From CF-118 sp035934385 (lineage in GTDB: Bacteria; Chloroflexota; Dormibacteria; Dormibacterales; Dormibacteraceae), in contig DASYXY010000068.1 of the NCBI GenBank assembly GCA_035934385.1, positions 53,291-117,290 of the forward strand: a DNA stretch of 64,000 bases, written 5' to 3'. The position numbers and the translations under genes were made by a program. Position 1 is the first letter of the stretch. Each line of letters opens with the position of its first letter. Shown here one piece after another: positions 51,300 to 60,019 of this stretch. The notes under the pieces were generated by a model that saw nothing but the letters and a program-made list of their open reading frames with translations, was not told where the DNA came from and searched no databases.

Positions 51300-52454
51300 A
51301 TGAAGGTTGGGCTCGTCTCGCCGTACGACTTCTCATCTCCAGGGGGCGTCACCGACCACGTGCGCTACCTGGCGAGGGCGCTGCGCAACCTCGGCCACCA
51401 GTCCCAGATCTTTGCGCCGTCGAGCCGAGCCGACGCGGACTCAGACGGCACGACGTTCCACCGTATCGGCACACCGATCGCAATTCCGGTCAACGACTCG
51501 GTGGCGCGCATCACTCTGAGCTTTCACCTCGCCAACCAGGTCCAGTCGATCGTCGAGCGCGAACGCTTCGACGTGCTGCATTTTCACGAACCGCTCATGC
51601 CGGCGCTGCCGATGACCATGCTGCGCCTCTCGCCGACCGCCAACGTCGGCACATTCCACGCGTTCTCGCGCTCGAACGCGGGCTACTACTACGGCCGTCC
51701 GCTGCTGCGGCCCTACCTCGAAAGGCTGCACCGCGGCGTGGCGGTGAGCGAACCGGCGCGCTCCTTCTTCAGCAGGTACTTCCCAGACTTTCCGCTGCGC
51801 ATCATCCCGAACGGCATCGATACGTCGGTGTATCGGCCCGGGTTGTCGCCCATCCGGCACCTGCGCGACGACAAGCTCAACATCCTCTTCGTCGGCCGTC
51901 TCGAGAAGCGCAAGGGTCTCGGTGACCTGCTGCGCGCTTACGAGTTCATGCGCACCAGAGTGACCAACGCGCGGCTGATCATCGTTGGTGACGGACCGCT
52001 TCGCGGCAGCGCTGAATCATTCATCTCGCGCCACCGGCTGCCCGACGTGGTGATGGCGGGTTTCGTGCCCGACTTCGTGCTGCCCCGCTACTACGTCAGC
52101 GCCGACATCTTCTGCGCGCCGGCGACCGGCCGCGAGAGCTTCGGCATCGTGCTGCTCGAAGCCATGGCCTGCGCACTGCCCGTCGTCGCCACCGAGGTTC
52201 CGGGCTACATGTCCGTCCTCGAAGCCGGGAAGGACAGCCTCACAGTGCGCCCCAAGAGTTGGGCCGAGCTGGGCGCGGCGCTGGTCATCCTTGCGCGCGA
52301 TCCCGAGCTGCGGCGGCGCATGGGGGCGGCAGGACACGAGAAGGCCCAGCGTTACTCATGGTCGTCCGTCGCGTCGCAGATCGTCGAGGTTTACGAAGGC
52401 GCGCGCATCGCCGCGCGAGGCCTGGTGGAGAGCAATGTTCACGACGCGGTTTGA
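51300..52454 (+). CDS. pimA: GT4 mannosyltransferase, PimA-like
   Basis: 384 residues, GT-B fold. VSPYDFSSPGGVTDHVRYLARALRNLGH, PVNDSVAR and the C-terminal ATGRESFGIVLLEAMACALPVVATE region (the E-x7-E nucleotide-sugar motif) follow mycobacterial PimA closely. PimA adds the first mannose to PI at the inner face of the membrane. ATG 51300 is set by the G-rich sequence upstream; GTG 51279 lies in the hairpin. Its 3' end overlaps pgsA. The sugar is inferred from the family and context. Confidence 0.88.
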   Translation: MKVGLVSPYDFSSPGGVTDHVRYLARALRNLGHQSQIFAPSSRADADSDGTTFHRIGTPIAIPVNDSVARITLSFHLANQVQSIVERERFDVLHFHEPLMPALPMTMLRLSPTANVGTFHAFSRSNAGYYYGRPLLRPYLERLHRGVAVSEPARSFFSRYFPDFPLRIIPNGIDTSVYRPGLSPIRHLRDDKLNILFVGRLEKRKGLGDLLRAYEFMRTRVTNARLIIVGDGPLRGSAESFISRHRLPDVVMAGFVPDFVLPRYYVSADIFCAPATGRESFGIVLLEAMACALPVVATEVPGYMSVLEAGKDSLTVRPKSWAELGAALVILARDPELRRRMGAAGHEKAQRYSWSSVASQIVEVYEGARIAARGLVESNVHDAV

Positions 52455-53103
52455 AGCCTGGGTGCGGCGCAACGCCGAGCGATTGATCACGGCGCTGGGC
52501 CGCCTGCCCGTTACGCCCAACCAGATCACGGTGGTGGGCACGCTCTTCACGTTCCTCGCCGCGGCTCTCGCGGGGTTTGGAGAGCTGCGCTGGGCCGGCG
52601 TCGTGCTGGCGTTCGCCGGCACGTTCGACATCCTGGACGGTGCGCTGGCGCGGTCCACCCGCAGCGCCTATCCATACGGCGCCTTCCTCGACTCGACGCT
52701 GGACCGCTACTCGGAAGGCGCCATGTACCTCGGTCTGGCGGCCTATTTCGCGAGCACGGGAGGAGGCGCGCTGCAGCGATGGCTCATCGTGGCCACGGTC
52801 GCGGCGCTGGCGGGTTCGTTCCTGGTGAGCTACGTGCGGGCCCGCGCCCAGAGCCTGGGATTCACATGCGAGACCGGCATCTTCGCGAGGCCCGAGCGCG
52901 TGGTCGCGATGGTCGTCGGGCTGATCCTTGGCGGCTGGGTTCTGTACGGCGTCATCTTTTTGCTGGCGGTGCTGACGAACTTCACCGCGCTGCAGCGGAT
53001 CCGCGAAGTGTGGCTCCAGGGTCGCGCGCAGCGGCTCGAGCGCCAGCGCGAGGCCGCGACGCGATCAGCGACTACAACGGCATCCGCCCCACGACTGCCA
53101 TGA
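52435..53103 (+). CDS. pgsA: CDP-alcohol phosphatidyltransferase, PI(P) synthase-like
   Basis: 222 residues. The CDP-OH-P motif is complete: DILDGALAR with G and LDSTLDR placed as D-x2-D-G-x2-A-R-x8-G-x3-D-x3-D. About six membrane helices. Next to ino1 and pimA the substrate is most likely inositol phosphate, making PI phosphate. The last 30 residues are hydrophilic and overlap the convergent SDR by 32 bases. ATG 52435 overlaps pimA by 20 bases. Confidence 0.88.
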   Translation: MFTTRFEAWVRRNAERLITALGRLPVTPNQITVVGTLFTFLAAALAGFGELRWAGVVLAFAGTFDILDGALARSTRSAYPYGAFLDSTLDRYSEGAMYLGLAAYFASTGGGALQRWLIVATVAALAGSFLVSYVRARAQSLGFTCETGIFARPERVVAMVVGLILGGWVLYGVIFLLAVLTNFTALQRIREVWLQGRAQRLERQREAATRSATTTASAPRLP

Positions 53104-53965
53104 GCGTGGTGTCGAGCGTCGTCGTCAGGGTGGCCGACCCGGCCAGGTAGAACCGGTGCAGAGCGCCGGGCTCGATCGGTCGTCTCAGCGCGTCGATGGT
53201 CGCCTCGGCGGCCTGGTCGGACGTGATGTAGCCCGCGCGAAAAGGTGGTACGTCCTCCGGCGCCATGAACTGCACCATGTTCCGGTCGATGAGCTTGCCC
53301 ATGCTCGTGTCGGAGATCAGGTGACCGATCAGCACCGCGGCGCGCACGCGCGAGCCCCACTCGCGGGCACTGGCATCTAGCCACTCCTCGAATCGCGTCT
53401 TGCTCTCGGCGACCGACCAGTAGAACGCCGGACAGTCGCCGCGCCGGACGCCCTCCGACCATAGGCTCGAAAATACGATGACGCGCGCGCCGTCGGGCAG
53501 CAGCGGCGCGAGGCGCGACAGCAGCCGGCGCGGGCCTTCGTCGTTAACGGCGAATGCACTGGCGGCGTGCTCGTGCACGAGGCGGTCCAACTCCTCGCGG
53601 TGGCGGGCGATGGCGGCCACGCGTTCGGGTCCGGGCTCCGTGCGGCGCAGCGCGGCCGTCGCGCGAAGCAGCGGACGAAGCAGCGGCTCGAGCCCGCCGG
53701 CGGCGCAGTGCACTACGTCGGTGGGTCGCGTTCCGGAGCGCTCCAGCTCGTCGAGGGCGCGATCGATCGACTCTGGGTCGCCCATGTCGGCCAGAAACGG
53801 CTGCACTCGTTCGGAGCCGACGTGCGCGGCGGCCTCGCCATAGCTCGCGGCTGTGCGCGATCCAAGCAGCACCTCGGCTCCCAGGCGATGCGTGGCCTTC
53901 GCGACCGCGAGTCCGGTGCCGCTGGTGCCGCCGGTGACGAGTACGGTCCTGCCGGCCAGGTTCAC
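53072..53965 (-). CDS. Divergent SDR with a Y-x6-K catalytic pair
   Basis: 297 residues. N-terminal NLAGRTVLVTGGTSGTGLAVA is the NAD(P) loop. The catalytic pair is in AFYWSVAESKTRF: Tyr and Lys are seven apart (Y-x6-K), as in FabI-type enoyl-ACP reductases rather than classical Y-x3-K SDRs. VIVFSSLWSEG has the Ser strand. GTG 53965 is chosen: it lies eight bases after TATCGT and gives MNLAGRTVLVTGG. TTG 53974 overlaps the -10 box. Substrate unknown; acyl or polyprenyl chains are possible given the neighbouring operon. Confidence 0.82.
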   Translation of the reverse strand: MNLAGRTVLVTGGTSGTGLAVAKATHRLGAEVLLGSRTAASYGEAAAHVGSERVQPFLADMGDPESIDRALDELERSGTRPTDVVHCAAGGLEPLLRPLLRATAALRRTEPGPERVAAIARHREELDRLVHEHAASAFAVNDEGPRRLLSRLAPLLPDGARVIVFSSLWSEGVRRGDCPAFYWSVAESKTRFEEWLDASAREWGSRVRAAVLIGHLISDTSMGKLIDRNMVQFMAPEDVPPFRAGYITSDQAAEATIDALRRPIEPGALHRFYLAGSATLTTTLDTTLMAVVGRMPL

Positions 53966-53973
53966 GGGGCTCA

Positions 53974-53981
53974 ACGATACT
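53974..53981. promoter_or_regulatory. Divergent promoter with overlapping -10 boxes
   Basis: TATCGT on the minus strand (53979-53974) and GATACT on the plus strand (53976-53981) overlap. They lie eight and seven bases from GTG starts 53965 (minus) and 53989 (plus). The whole gap is 23 bp. Confidence 0.6.
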
Positions 53982-53988
53982 TGTGGAT

Positions 53989-54939
53989 GTGGCTGACCCT
54001 TTCGTGGGCGTTGTCGGGCACGCGCAGGCTCTCGGCCAGCTGCGAGCCGAGCTCGTCGGCGGCCGGCTGGCGCATGCGTACCTGTTCGTCGGCGAGGCCG
54101 GACTCGGCAAGTCCACCGCCGCGCGGGCTATGGCGACCGCCCTGCTGCCGGAGGCGCCGCTGCGCCGCAACCCCGACTACTGGGAGGACGACCGGATCAA
54201 GCCGCTCTCGATCAACGAGATCCGGCTGCTGCCCGACAAGCCGCCGGAGTTCCACGAGCTGTCCCTGCAGGCGTTCCTCAACCTCAAGCCCGCGATCGGC
54301 GCGCGACGGGTGGCGATTGTCGCCAACGTCGGGAGGCTTCGCGACCAGGACCAGGGCGTGCTGCTCAAGACGCTCGAGGAACCCCACCCGCATCGCGTGA
54401 TCATCCTCACGACCGGCAGCCTCAACCCGTTCGTCGTGCTGCCGACTGTGGTCTCGCGCTGCCGGCGCGTGTTCTTCCACCCGGTGCCGGCGCTGGAGAT
54501 CGAGGAGCTGCTCACCCGCAGTGGCGTCGCTCGCGAACGGGCGCGCCTCCTCGCGGAGCTCGCGCGAGGGAGGCCCGGCTGGGCAATGCGTGTCGCGAAC
54601 GACGAGGGCGTCATCGAGCTTCACCGCGTCTGGACCCGGCGCCTCGAGGAAGTGTTCGGGGCTCCGGCCGATGTGCCGCTCGAGGTGGCGGAGCAGCTAG
54701 ACGCGGCGCAGATGGCGTGGCGTCGGAGTGAGGGCGAGGTCGAGGACCCGGCCGTCTTCGCGCTCGCCAGCTGGCAGGTGGAGCTTCGGCGCCGGATGCT
54801 GTCGACCAGCGGCAAGGAGCAGGGTCGTTGGGCCCGGCTGGTGGAGCTCTCATATGACACGCTCGGCTACTTGGAGCAGAACGTCAGCCCGCGCCTCGCC
54901 CTGGAGACTTTTCTGCTCGAATGTCGCAAAGCTTCCTAA
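53989..54939 (+). CDS. holB: DNA polymerase III subunit delta prime
   Basis: 316 residues. Clamp-loader AAA fold: VGVVGHAQALGQLRAEL, P-loop-like GEAGLGKSTAARAMA, LLKTLEEPHPHRVIILTT and SRCRRVFF (the SRC motif), with a helical C-terminal collar. It loads the beta clamp. GTG 53989 is favoured over GTG 53983 by the seven-base -10 spacing. It overlaps hisC by 19 bases. Confidence 0.9.
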   Translation: MADPFVGVVGHAQALGQLRAELVGGRLAHAYLFVGEAGLGKSTAARAMATALLPEAPLRRNPDYWEDDRIKPLSINEIRLLPDKPPEFHELSLQAFLNLKPAIGARRVAIVANVGRLRDQDQGVLLKTLEEPHPHRVIILTTGSLNPFVVLPTVVSRCRRVFFHPVPALEIEELLTRSGVARERARLLAELARGRPGWAMRVANDEGVIELHRVWTRRLEEVFGAPADVPLEVAEQLDAAQMAWRRSEGEVEDPAVFALASWQVELRRRMLSTSGKEQGRWARLVELSYDTLGYLEQNVSPRLALETFLLECRKAS

Positions 54940-55967
54940 AGAAAGCGCTCCGCGACTTTCACCCGTACGTCCCCGGCGAGCAGCCGCCGGACGGCGAAGG
55001 TTGGGTGAAGCTGAACACCAACGAATCGCCGCTTCCGCCATCGCCTCGCGTGCTGCAGGCGATCCGCGACTCGGCCGGCGACGAGCTGCGCCTGTATCCG
55101 AGCCCGACTGCCGCGCCGGCGCGACGCGCCATCGCCGCGCATCACCACATGCAGCCTGATCAGGTCGCGCTCGGCAACGGCGGCGACGAGCTCATCGAGA
55201 TGTGCTTCCGCGCGTTCGCCGGCGCGGGAGATCGCGTCGCCTACCCGGTGCCCACCTACCCGCTGCTCGAACCCCTGTGCCGGATCCACGAGGCTGTGCC
55301 CGCGCCGCATGCCACAGGCCATGAAGGGGTCTGGACCGACGACTTTGCAGGCGACCCGGCGCCCCTCAAGTTCATCGTCAACCCGAACTCACCGACCGGC
55401 TCGTGGGCGGGACCCGTCGCGGTCGAGAAGGTGATCGAGGCGTCGAGCGGAGTCGTGGTCGTGGACGAGGCCTACGTCGATTTCGCGCCGGCGTCGTGCG
55501 TCGACCTGATCCCGCGCCACCAGAACATGCTCGTGCTCAGGACGTTCTCGAAGTCGTACGCGCTGGCGGGCATGCGAATCGGCTACGCGCTGGGCAACGC
55601 GGACCTGATCGCATCCTTGGAGGCGGTGAAAGACTCGTACAACGTCGACCGCATCGCCATCGCCGCGGCGGTGGCTGCGATCGAGGACGACGAGCACCAT
55701 CGCAAGATCGTCGACCACGTCGTTTCCGAACGCGAGTGGCTCGGCGATCGCCTGCGCGAACAGGGCTACGAAGTGGGACCGTCGGCGGCGAACTTCCTGT
55801 TCGTCAAGCCGCCGGCGGGCAAGCACGGCGCCGCGGTGGCGGACGCGCTGCGCGAGCGCCGCATCCTCGTGCGCAGGTACGATCTCGATCCGATCGTCGC
55901 GCTTCGCATCACCATCGGCACGCGCGATCAGCACGAGCGTCTGCTCGAAGCCCTGAAGGAGATGTGA
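54921..55967 (+). CDS. hisC: Histidinol-phosphate aminotransferase
   Basis: 348 residues, class I/II PLP enzyme. PLP Lys211 in TFSKSYALAGMRIGY, LNTNESPLPP, ALGNGGDELIEMCFRAF and NPNSPTGS are HisC signatures. It transaminates imidazole acetol phosphate in His synthesis. It starts inside holB and ends with AAGGAG that serves the next gene. hisA is 32 kb away on the other strand. Confidence 0.92.
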   Translation: MSQSFLKKALRDFHPYVPGEQPPDGEGWVKLNTNESPLPPSPRVLQAIRDSAGDELRLYPSPTAAPARRAIAAHHHMQPDQVALGNGGDELIEMCFRAFAGAGDRVAYPVPTYPLLEPLCRIHEAVPAPHATGHEGVWTDDFAGDPAPLKFIVNPNSPTGSWAGPVAVEKVIEASSGVVVVDEAYVDFAPASCVDLIPRHQNMLVLRTFSKSYALAGMRIGYALGNADLIASLEAVKDSYNVDRIAIAAAVAAIEDDEHHRKIVDHVVSEREWLGDRLREQGYEVGPSAANFLFVKPPAGKHGAAVADALRERRILVRRYDLDPIVALRITIGTRDQHERLLEALKEM

Positions 55968-55969
55968 CT

Positions 55970-56542
55970 GTGAGCACCCACACGCCGACGCGGGACGAGG
56001 CCTGGGAGCTCGTGACCTCGATGACCCAGTCCGAACAGCTGCGCCGGCACATGCGCAGCGTCGAGGCCGCGATGCGCTTTTACGCCCACAAGTACGGCGA
56101 GGACGAAGAGCGCTGGGCGGTGCTCGGCCTCATCCACGATTGGGACTACGAGACCGGGCCCACGCTGGACCTGCATCCGATGCGCGGCATCGGGATGCTG
56201 CGCGAGAAAGGCTGGCCGGAAGACATCCTCGACGACATCGCGTCGCACGCCGACTACTTGAGCGTGCCTCGCGATACGAACATCCGCAAGACGCTCAACG
56301 CGGTGGACGAGATGTGCGGATTCATCATCGCTTGCGCGCTCGTGAAACCGGACAAGTCACTCAGTTCGGTGGAGCCGAGCACTGTGCGCAAGAAGATGAA
56401 GGACAAGGCCTTCGCCCGCGGCGTGCACCGTGAAGAGCTGCTCGCCGGCGCCGAGGCGCTCGGTATACCCTTCGACGAGCACGTGGAGAACGTCCGCGAT
56501 GCTCTCAAGCCGATCGCGCAGGAGCTGGGTTTGAACCCATGA
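55970..56542 (+). CDS. HD-domain metal-dependent phosphohydrolase
   Basis: 190 residues. HD motif residues are in RRHMRSVEAAMRFY (first His), GLIHDWDYE (His-Asp) and SHADYLS. This is the small YfbR/HDIG-like type, with unknown nucleotide or phosphate substrate. GTG 55970 lies eight bases after AAGGAG; GTG 55964 is too close to it. It overlaps the next gene by ATGA. The long frame reaching back to 55403 is hisC shadow. Confidence 0.86.
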   Translation: MSTHTPTRDEAWELVTSMTQSEQLRRHMRSVEAAMRFYAHKYGEDEERWAVLGLIHDWDYETGPTLDLHPMRGIGMLREKGWPEDILDDIASHADYLSVPRDTNIRKTLNAVDEMCGFIIACALVKPDKSLSSVEPSTVRKKMKDKAFARGVHREELLAGAEALGIPFDEHVENVRDALKPIAQELGLNP

Positions 56543-57522
56543 GCACATCGGCCAAGCCGCGCGTCCTGCTCATGCATCACTTTCTCGATCCAGGTCCAGC
56601 CCTCCTCGCCGAGGTTGCGGAAGTGGTCGCCTACCCCAGCACCAGGCCGCTCGACGAGCAGAGCATCCGCGCGGCGGCCGAAGGATGCATCGGTATTGTC
56701 AGCCAGCTGAAGGACCCGATACGTTCGGTCGTGCTTTCGACGCCCGGCTTGCGCTGCGTGAGCAACGTCGCGGTCGGCTTCGACAACATCGACGTCCCGG
56801 CCGCTACGGCCAACCACGTGTGGGTCACCAACACGCCCGGGGTTCTTGACGAAGCGACCGCAGACTTCGCCTTCGCGCTGCTGATGGCAACCGCGCGGCG
56901 CGTCGTGCAGGGAGACACCTTCGTGCGCCAGGGCAACTTCAAGGGCTGGGAGATCGACATGATGCTGGGCTCTGACGTCCACGACGCCACGCTCGGCGTC
57001 ATCGGCATCGGCCGCATCGGGCGCGGGGTGGCGCGGCGTGCGAAGGGCTTCAACATGCGGGTGCTCTACTCCGACCAGCAGGCGCTGCAGCCTGAGGCGG
57101 AACAGCAGCTGGGCGCCGCGCGGGTAGACCTGCCCAGGCTGCTGGCCGAGTCGGACTTCATCTCGATCCACGTGCCGCTCACCAAGGAGACGCACCATCT
57201 CATCAGCACGCCGCAGCTCAACCAGATGAAGCCGTCGGCGATCCTGGTCAACACGTCGCGCGGGCCGGTGGTCGACGAGGCCGCGCTTGTGGAGGCGCTC
57301 AAGACCCACCGCATCGCAGGCGCCGGTCTCGACGTGTATGAGCGCGAGCCGGCAGTTCATCCCGGGCTTGTCGCGCTGCACAACGTGGTGCTGGCGCCGC
57401 ACATCGCAAGCGCCACCACGCGCACGCGCTCAGAGATGTCGGCGATGGCCGCGCGCAACATGGCCACCGCGGTGCGCGGTGGGCGCCCGCCGAACGTGCT
57501 GAATCCGGAAGCGCGGCAATAG
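56539..57522 (+). CDS. D-2-hydroxyacid dehydrogenase (glyoxylate/hydroxypyruvate reductase type)
   Basis: 327 residues. NAD loop GVIGIGRIGRGVARRAKGF, substrate loop SNVAVGFDNID, catalytic Arg in NTSRGPVVDE, Glu in LDVYEREP and His in APHIASATTRT. The VGFDNIDV...TPGVLDEATADFAFAL pattern is that of glyoxylate reductases. With the glycerate kinase at 25024 this would give a glyoxylate-to-2-phosphoglycerate route. Start overlaps the HD gene by four bases. Confidence 0.9.
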   Translation: MSTSAKPRVLLMHHFLDPGPALLAEVAEVVAYPSTRPLDEQSIRAAAEGCIGIVSQLKDPIRSVVLSTPGLRCVSNVAVGFDNIDVPAATANHVWVTNTPGVLDEATADFAFALLMATARRVVQGDTFVRQGNFKGWEIDMMLGSDVHDATLGVIGIGRIGRGVARRAKGFNMRVLYSDQQALQPEAEQQLGAARVDLPRLLAESDFISIHVPLTKETHHLISTPQLNQMKPSAILVNTSRGPVVDEAALVEALKTHRIAGAGLDVYEREPAVHPGLVALHNVVLAPHIASATTRTRSEMSAMAARNMATAVRGGRPPNVLNPEARQ

Positions 57523-57533
57523 CTCGTTACCGG

Positions 57534-58316
57534 CTGCTGGCCCTCGACCTCGACGGCACGATCCTCGACGCGCGCCTACAGCTCGACCCGAGGGATGTGG
57601 CCGCGCTCGAGCGCATCAAGGCAGGCGGGGTCACGGTGATCGCGACCACCGGCCGGCCATTTCCCGGCGCGCTGCCCTGGGCCGTGAAGCTGAAGCTCGA
57701 CGGGCCGATCATCTGCTACCAGGGCGCCGAGGTTCGAACGCCGGAGGGCGAGAAGCTGCTCGACCACGGCATCCCGCGTGACGTGGCGATGGAGGTAATT
57801 CGCTACGCCCGCGAGCGCGACCTACACGTGCAGGCTTACCGCGACGACCAGCTGATCATCGAGCGGGACAGGCCCGAAGCGCACAGGTACTCCGAGCACG
57901 CCGGCATGCCGCTGCACCTGGTGCCCGATCTCGACGCGGCCATGGGGCCGACCACGCCGAAGCTGGTGATCGTCGCCGAACCGGCGGAGCTGGAGAAGCG
58001 GCTGCCCGAGGCGCGCGCCCTCTGGAAGGGCAGGCTCAACGTCGCCACGTCGACTCCGGATTACCTGGAGTTCACGAACTACAACGCCGACAAGGCGGAG
58101 GCGCTGAAGTTCCTCGCCGGCCGCATGGCGGTCGCGCAGGCGGAGACCTCCGCGGCCGGTGACGGCCGCAATGACGCGTCGATGGTCGCGTGGGCGGGAC
58201 TTGGCGTCGCGGTCGAGGGATCACCCGAGGAGCTGGTCAGGGCCGCGGGCGGGCGGACCATCGCGCCGCCCGGCCACGGTGGAATCGAGCAGCTCGCAAA
58301 CCTATTGATCAGATAG
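57534..58316 (+). CDS. Cof-type HAD-IIB phosphatase
   Basis: 260 residues. HAD motif I is in LLALDLDGTIL (nucleophile Asp), motif II ATTGRP, motif III Lys in the PTTPKLVI region, and motif IV GDGRNDASM. Sugar-phosphate or cofactor phosphatase. The frame is open from well upstream but has no ATG, GTG or TTG before motif I; the first canonical start (GTG 57597) lies after it. CTG 57534, eight bases after TAGCTC, is proposed. An ATA at 57519, overlapping the previous stop, is an alternative. Confidence 0.83.
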   Translation: MLALDLDGTILDARLQLDPRDVAALERIKAGGVTVIATTGRPFPGALPWAVKLKLDGPIICYQGAEVRTPEGEKLLDHGIPRDVAMEVIRYARERDLHVQAYRDDQLIIERDRPEAHRYSEHAGMPLHLVPDLDAAMGPTTPKLVIVAEPAELEKRLPEARALWKGRLNVATSTPDYLEFTNYNADKAEALKFLAGRMAVAQAETSAAGDGRNDASMVAWAGLGVAVEGSPEELVRAAGGRTIAPPGHGGIEQLANLLIR

Positions 58317-58318
58317 AA

Positions 58319-59131
58319 GTGGCGACTCTCCTGCTCGTGCACGCGCATCCCGACGACGAGGCCATCTCGACGGGCGGCGTCATGCTGAAAGCGCGCGCGG
58401 ACGGCCATCGCGTCGTGCTCGTCACCGCAACGCGTGGCGAGGTGGGCGAGATCTACAACATGGACGAGGCGGCGTCGCGACCACACCTCGGCGAGATCCG
58501 CGAGAAAGAGCTCGAGAATGCCGCGCGGATCCTGAGGGTCAACCGGGGCGAGTTCCTGGAGTACCGCGATTCCGGCATGGTGGGCACATCGGACAACGAG
58601 AACCCGGCGTCGTTTCACAAGGCTGCACTCGACGAAGCAGCGGGAAGGCTCGTGAAGATCCTGCGCGAGGAACGGCCCGACGTGGTCGTGACCTACGCCG
58701 AGGATGGGCAGTATGGGCACCCCGATCACATCAAGGCCCACCGTGTCACCGTCGCAGCCCTCGACCAGATGCTCAGCGCCTCGGAAAGCTGGACGCCGAA
58801 GAAACTCTACTACCCGGCGATCCCGCGCTCGCTGATGGAGGCGTTCATGGAGCAGCTGCCGGAGGAGCAGAGGCAACAGCAGCAGGCGTCGACGATCCAG
58901 ATCACTGGAACGCCGGACGAGCTGGTCACGACACGCGTGGACGTGAGCCCTTACGTCGCCCGCAAGCACGAGGCTTTCAAGGCGCACATCAGCCAGAACG
59001 ATCCGAACTCGTGGTTCGCGACGATGCAGGACCAGATCTTCGAAGTCGCGTTCGGGACGGAGTACTACCAGTTGGCGCGAGGCAAGCCGGGCATGGAGCT
59101 TCCCGAGGACGATCTGTTCGCCGGCGTCTAG
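58319..59131 (+). CDS. LmbE/PIG-L deacetylase, MshB/Mca-like
   Basis: 270 residues. Zinc motif VHAHPDDE (His and Asp-Asp) and the second ligand set in YGHPDHIKAHRV. TRGEVGEI and SRPHLGEIREKELENAA are found in the mycothiol deacetylase/amidase group (MshB, Mca). It removes acetyl or acyl groups from GlcNAc-inositol-type substrates. Ino1 in this window could supply the inositol phosphate. GTG 58319 is two bases after the HAD stop. Mycothiol use is inferred, not shown. Confidence 0.82.
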   Translation: MATLLLVHAHPDDEAISTGGVMLKARADGHRVVLVTATRGEVGEIYNMDEAASRPHLGEIREKELENAARILRVNRGEFLEYRDSGMVGTSDNENPASFHKAALDEAAGRLVKILREERPDVVVTYAEDGQYGHPDHIKAHRVTVAALDQMLSASESWTPKKLYYPAIPRSLMEAFMEQLPEEQRQQQQASTIQITGTPDELVTTRVDVSPYVARKHEAFKAHISQNDPNSWFATMQDQIFEVAFGTEYYQLARGKPGMELPEDDLFAGV

Positions 59132-59149
59132 TTCGTAAACTCAGTCGCG

Positions 59150-60019
59150 GTGGAAGTCGTCAAGATCACGCCGCGCGGGTACTGCCACGGCGTGGTGGAT
59201 GCGTTTCGAATCGCCAAGCGCGTGCGCGAGGAGACCGAAGGCCCCGTGCACATGCTCGGCATGCTCGTGCACAACACGCACGCCACCGACGACCTGCAGC
59301 AGCAAGGCATCGCGCTCGTGGACCAGCCGGACCGGCTGCGCGGGCTCGAGCACATCAAGGACGGCACGGTCATCTTCACCGCCCACGGCGTGTCACCGCA
59401 GGTCAAGCAGCGGGCGGTCGAGCTCGGGCTGAAGCCGGTCGACGCCACATGCTCGGACGTCGTGCGCACGCACGAGCTCGTCGCCGATCTCGCGCGCAAC
59501 GGTTATGAAGTGGTCTACATCGGACGCAAGGGTCATCCGGAACCGGAGGGCGTGATGGGCGAGGCGCCGGGCAAGGTTCACCTCGTGCAGGACCCGGCCG
59601 ACATCGATGCGCTCGAGCTGGAGGGCGATCGCGTCGCGGTCACATGCCAGACCACGCTCTCGGTGTGGGACACCGAGGACCTGATCGGTCGCGTGAAGGC
59701 GCGGTATCCGCATGCTGAGGTGCACAACGAGATCTGCCGCGCCACCCAGGAGCGTCAGGAAGCGGCGGTGGAAGCCGCGAAACTGGTCGACCTCGTGATC
59801 GTCGTCGGCAGCCCGCGCTCGTCCAACTCCTTGCGCCTGGTCGAGGTCGTGAAGAAGCTCGGCGGGAAGCCGGCCTACCTGGTCGACCGGATGGAAGACC
59901 TCGACGTCGAGTGGTTCAGAGGCGCGAAGAAGGTCGGCGTGACCAGCGGCGCCTCGACCCCGACCCAACTGACGCGCCGGGTGATCGAGCACATAGAGGC
60001 AATGGAGCCTCCGGTCTAG
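59150..60019 (+). CDS. ispH: 4-Hydroxy-3-methylbut-2-enyl diphosphate reductase
   Basis: 289 residues. The three [4Fe-4S] Cys are Cys12 (RGYCHGV), Cys101 (DATCSDV) and Cys196 (EICRATQ). AHGVSP and GSPRSSNSLRLVEV are family motifs. It is the last step of the MEP pathway, giving IPP and DMAPP. GTG 59150 sits eight bases after TAAACT (59136-59141) with no Shine-Dalgarno. Confidence 0.95.
   Translation: MEVVKITPRGYCHGVVDAFRIAKRVREETEGPVHMLGMLVHNTHATDDLQQQGIALVDQPDRLRGLEHIKDGTVIFTAHGVSPQVKQRAVELGLKPVDATCSDVVRTHELVADLARNGYEVVYIGRKGHPEPEGVMGEAPGKVHLVQDPADIDALELEGDRVAVTCQTTLSVWDTEDLIGRVKARYPHAEVHNEICRATQERQEAAVEAAKLVDLVIVVGSPRSSNSLRLVEVVKKLGGKPAYLVDRMEDLDVEWFRGAKKVGVTSGASTPTQLTRRVIEHIEAMEPPV

Noticed and set aside
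49879..51303. 474-residue plus-strand frame over the two acyltransferases
   Set aside because: Arg/Gly-rich shadow in another frame; both acyltransferases have catalytic H-x4-D/E motifs.
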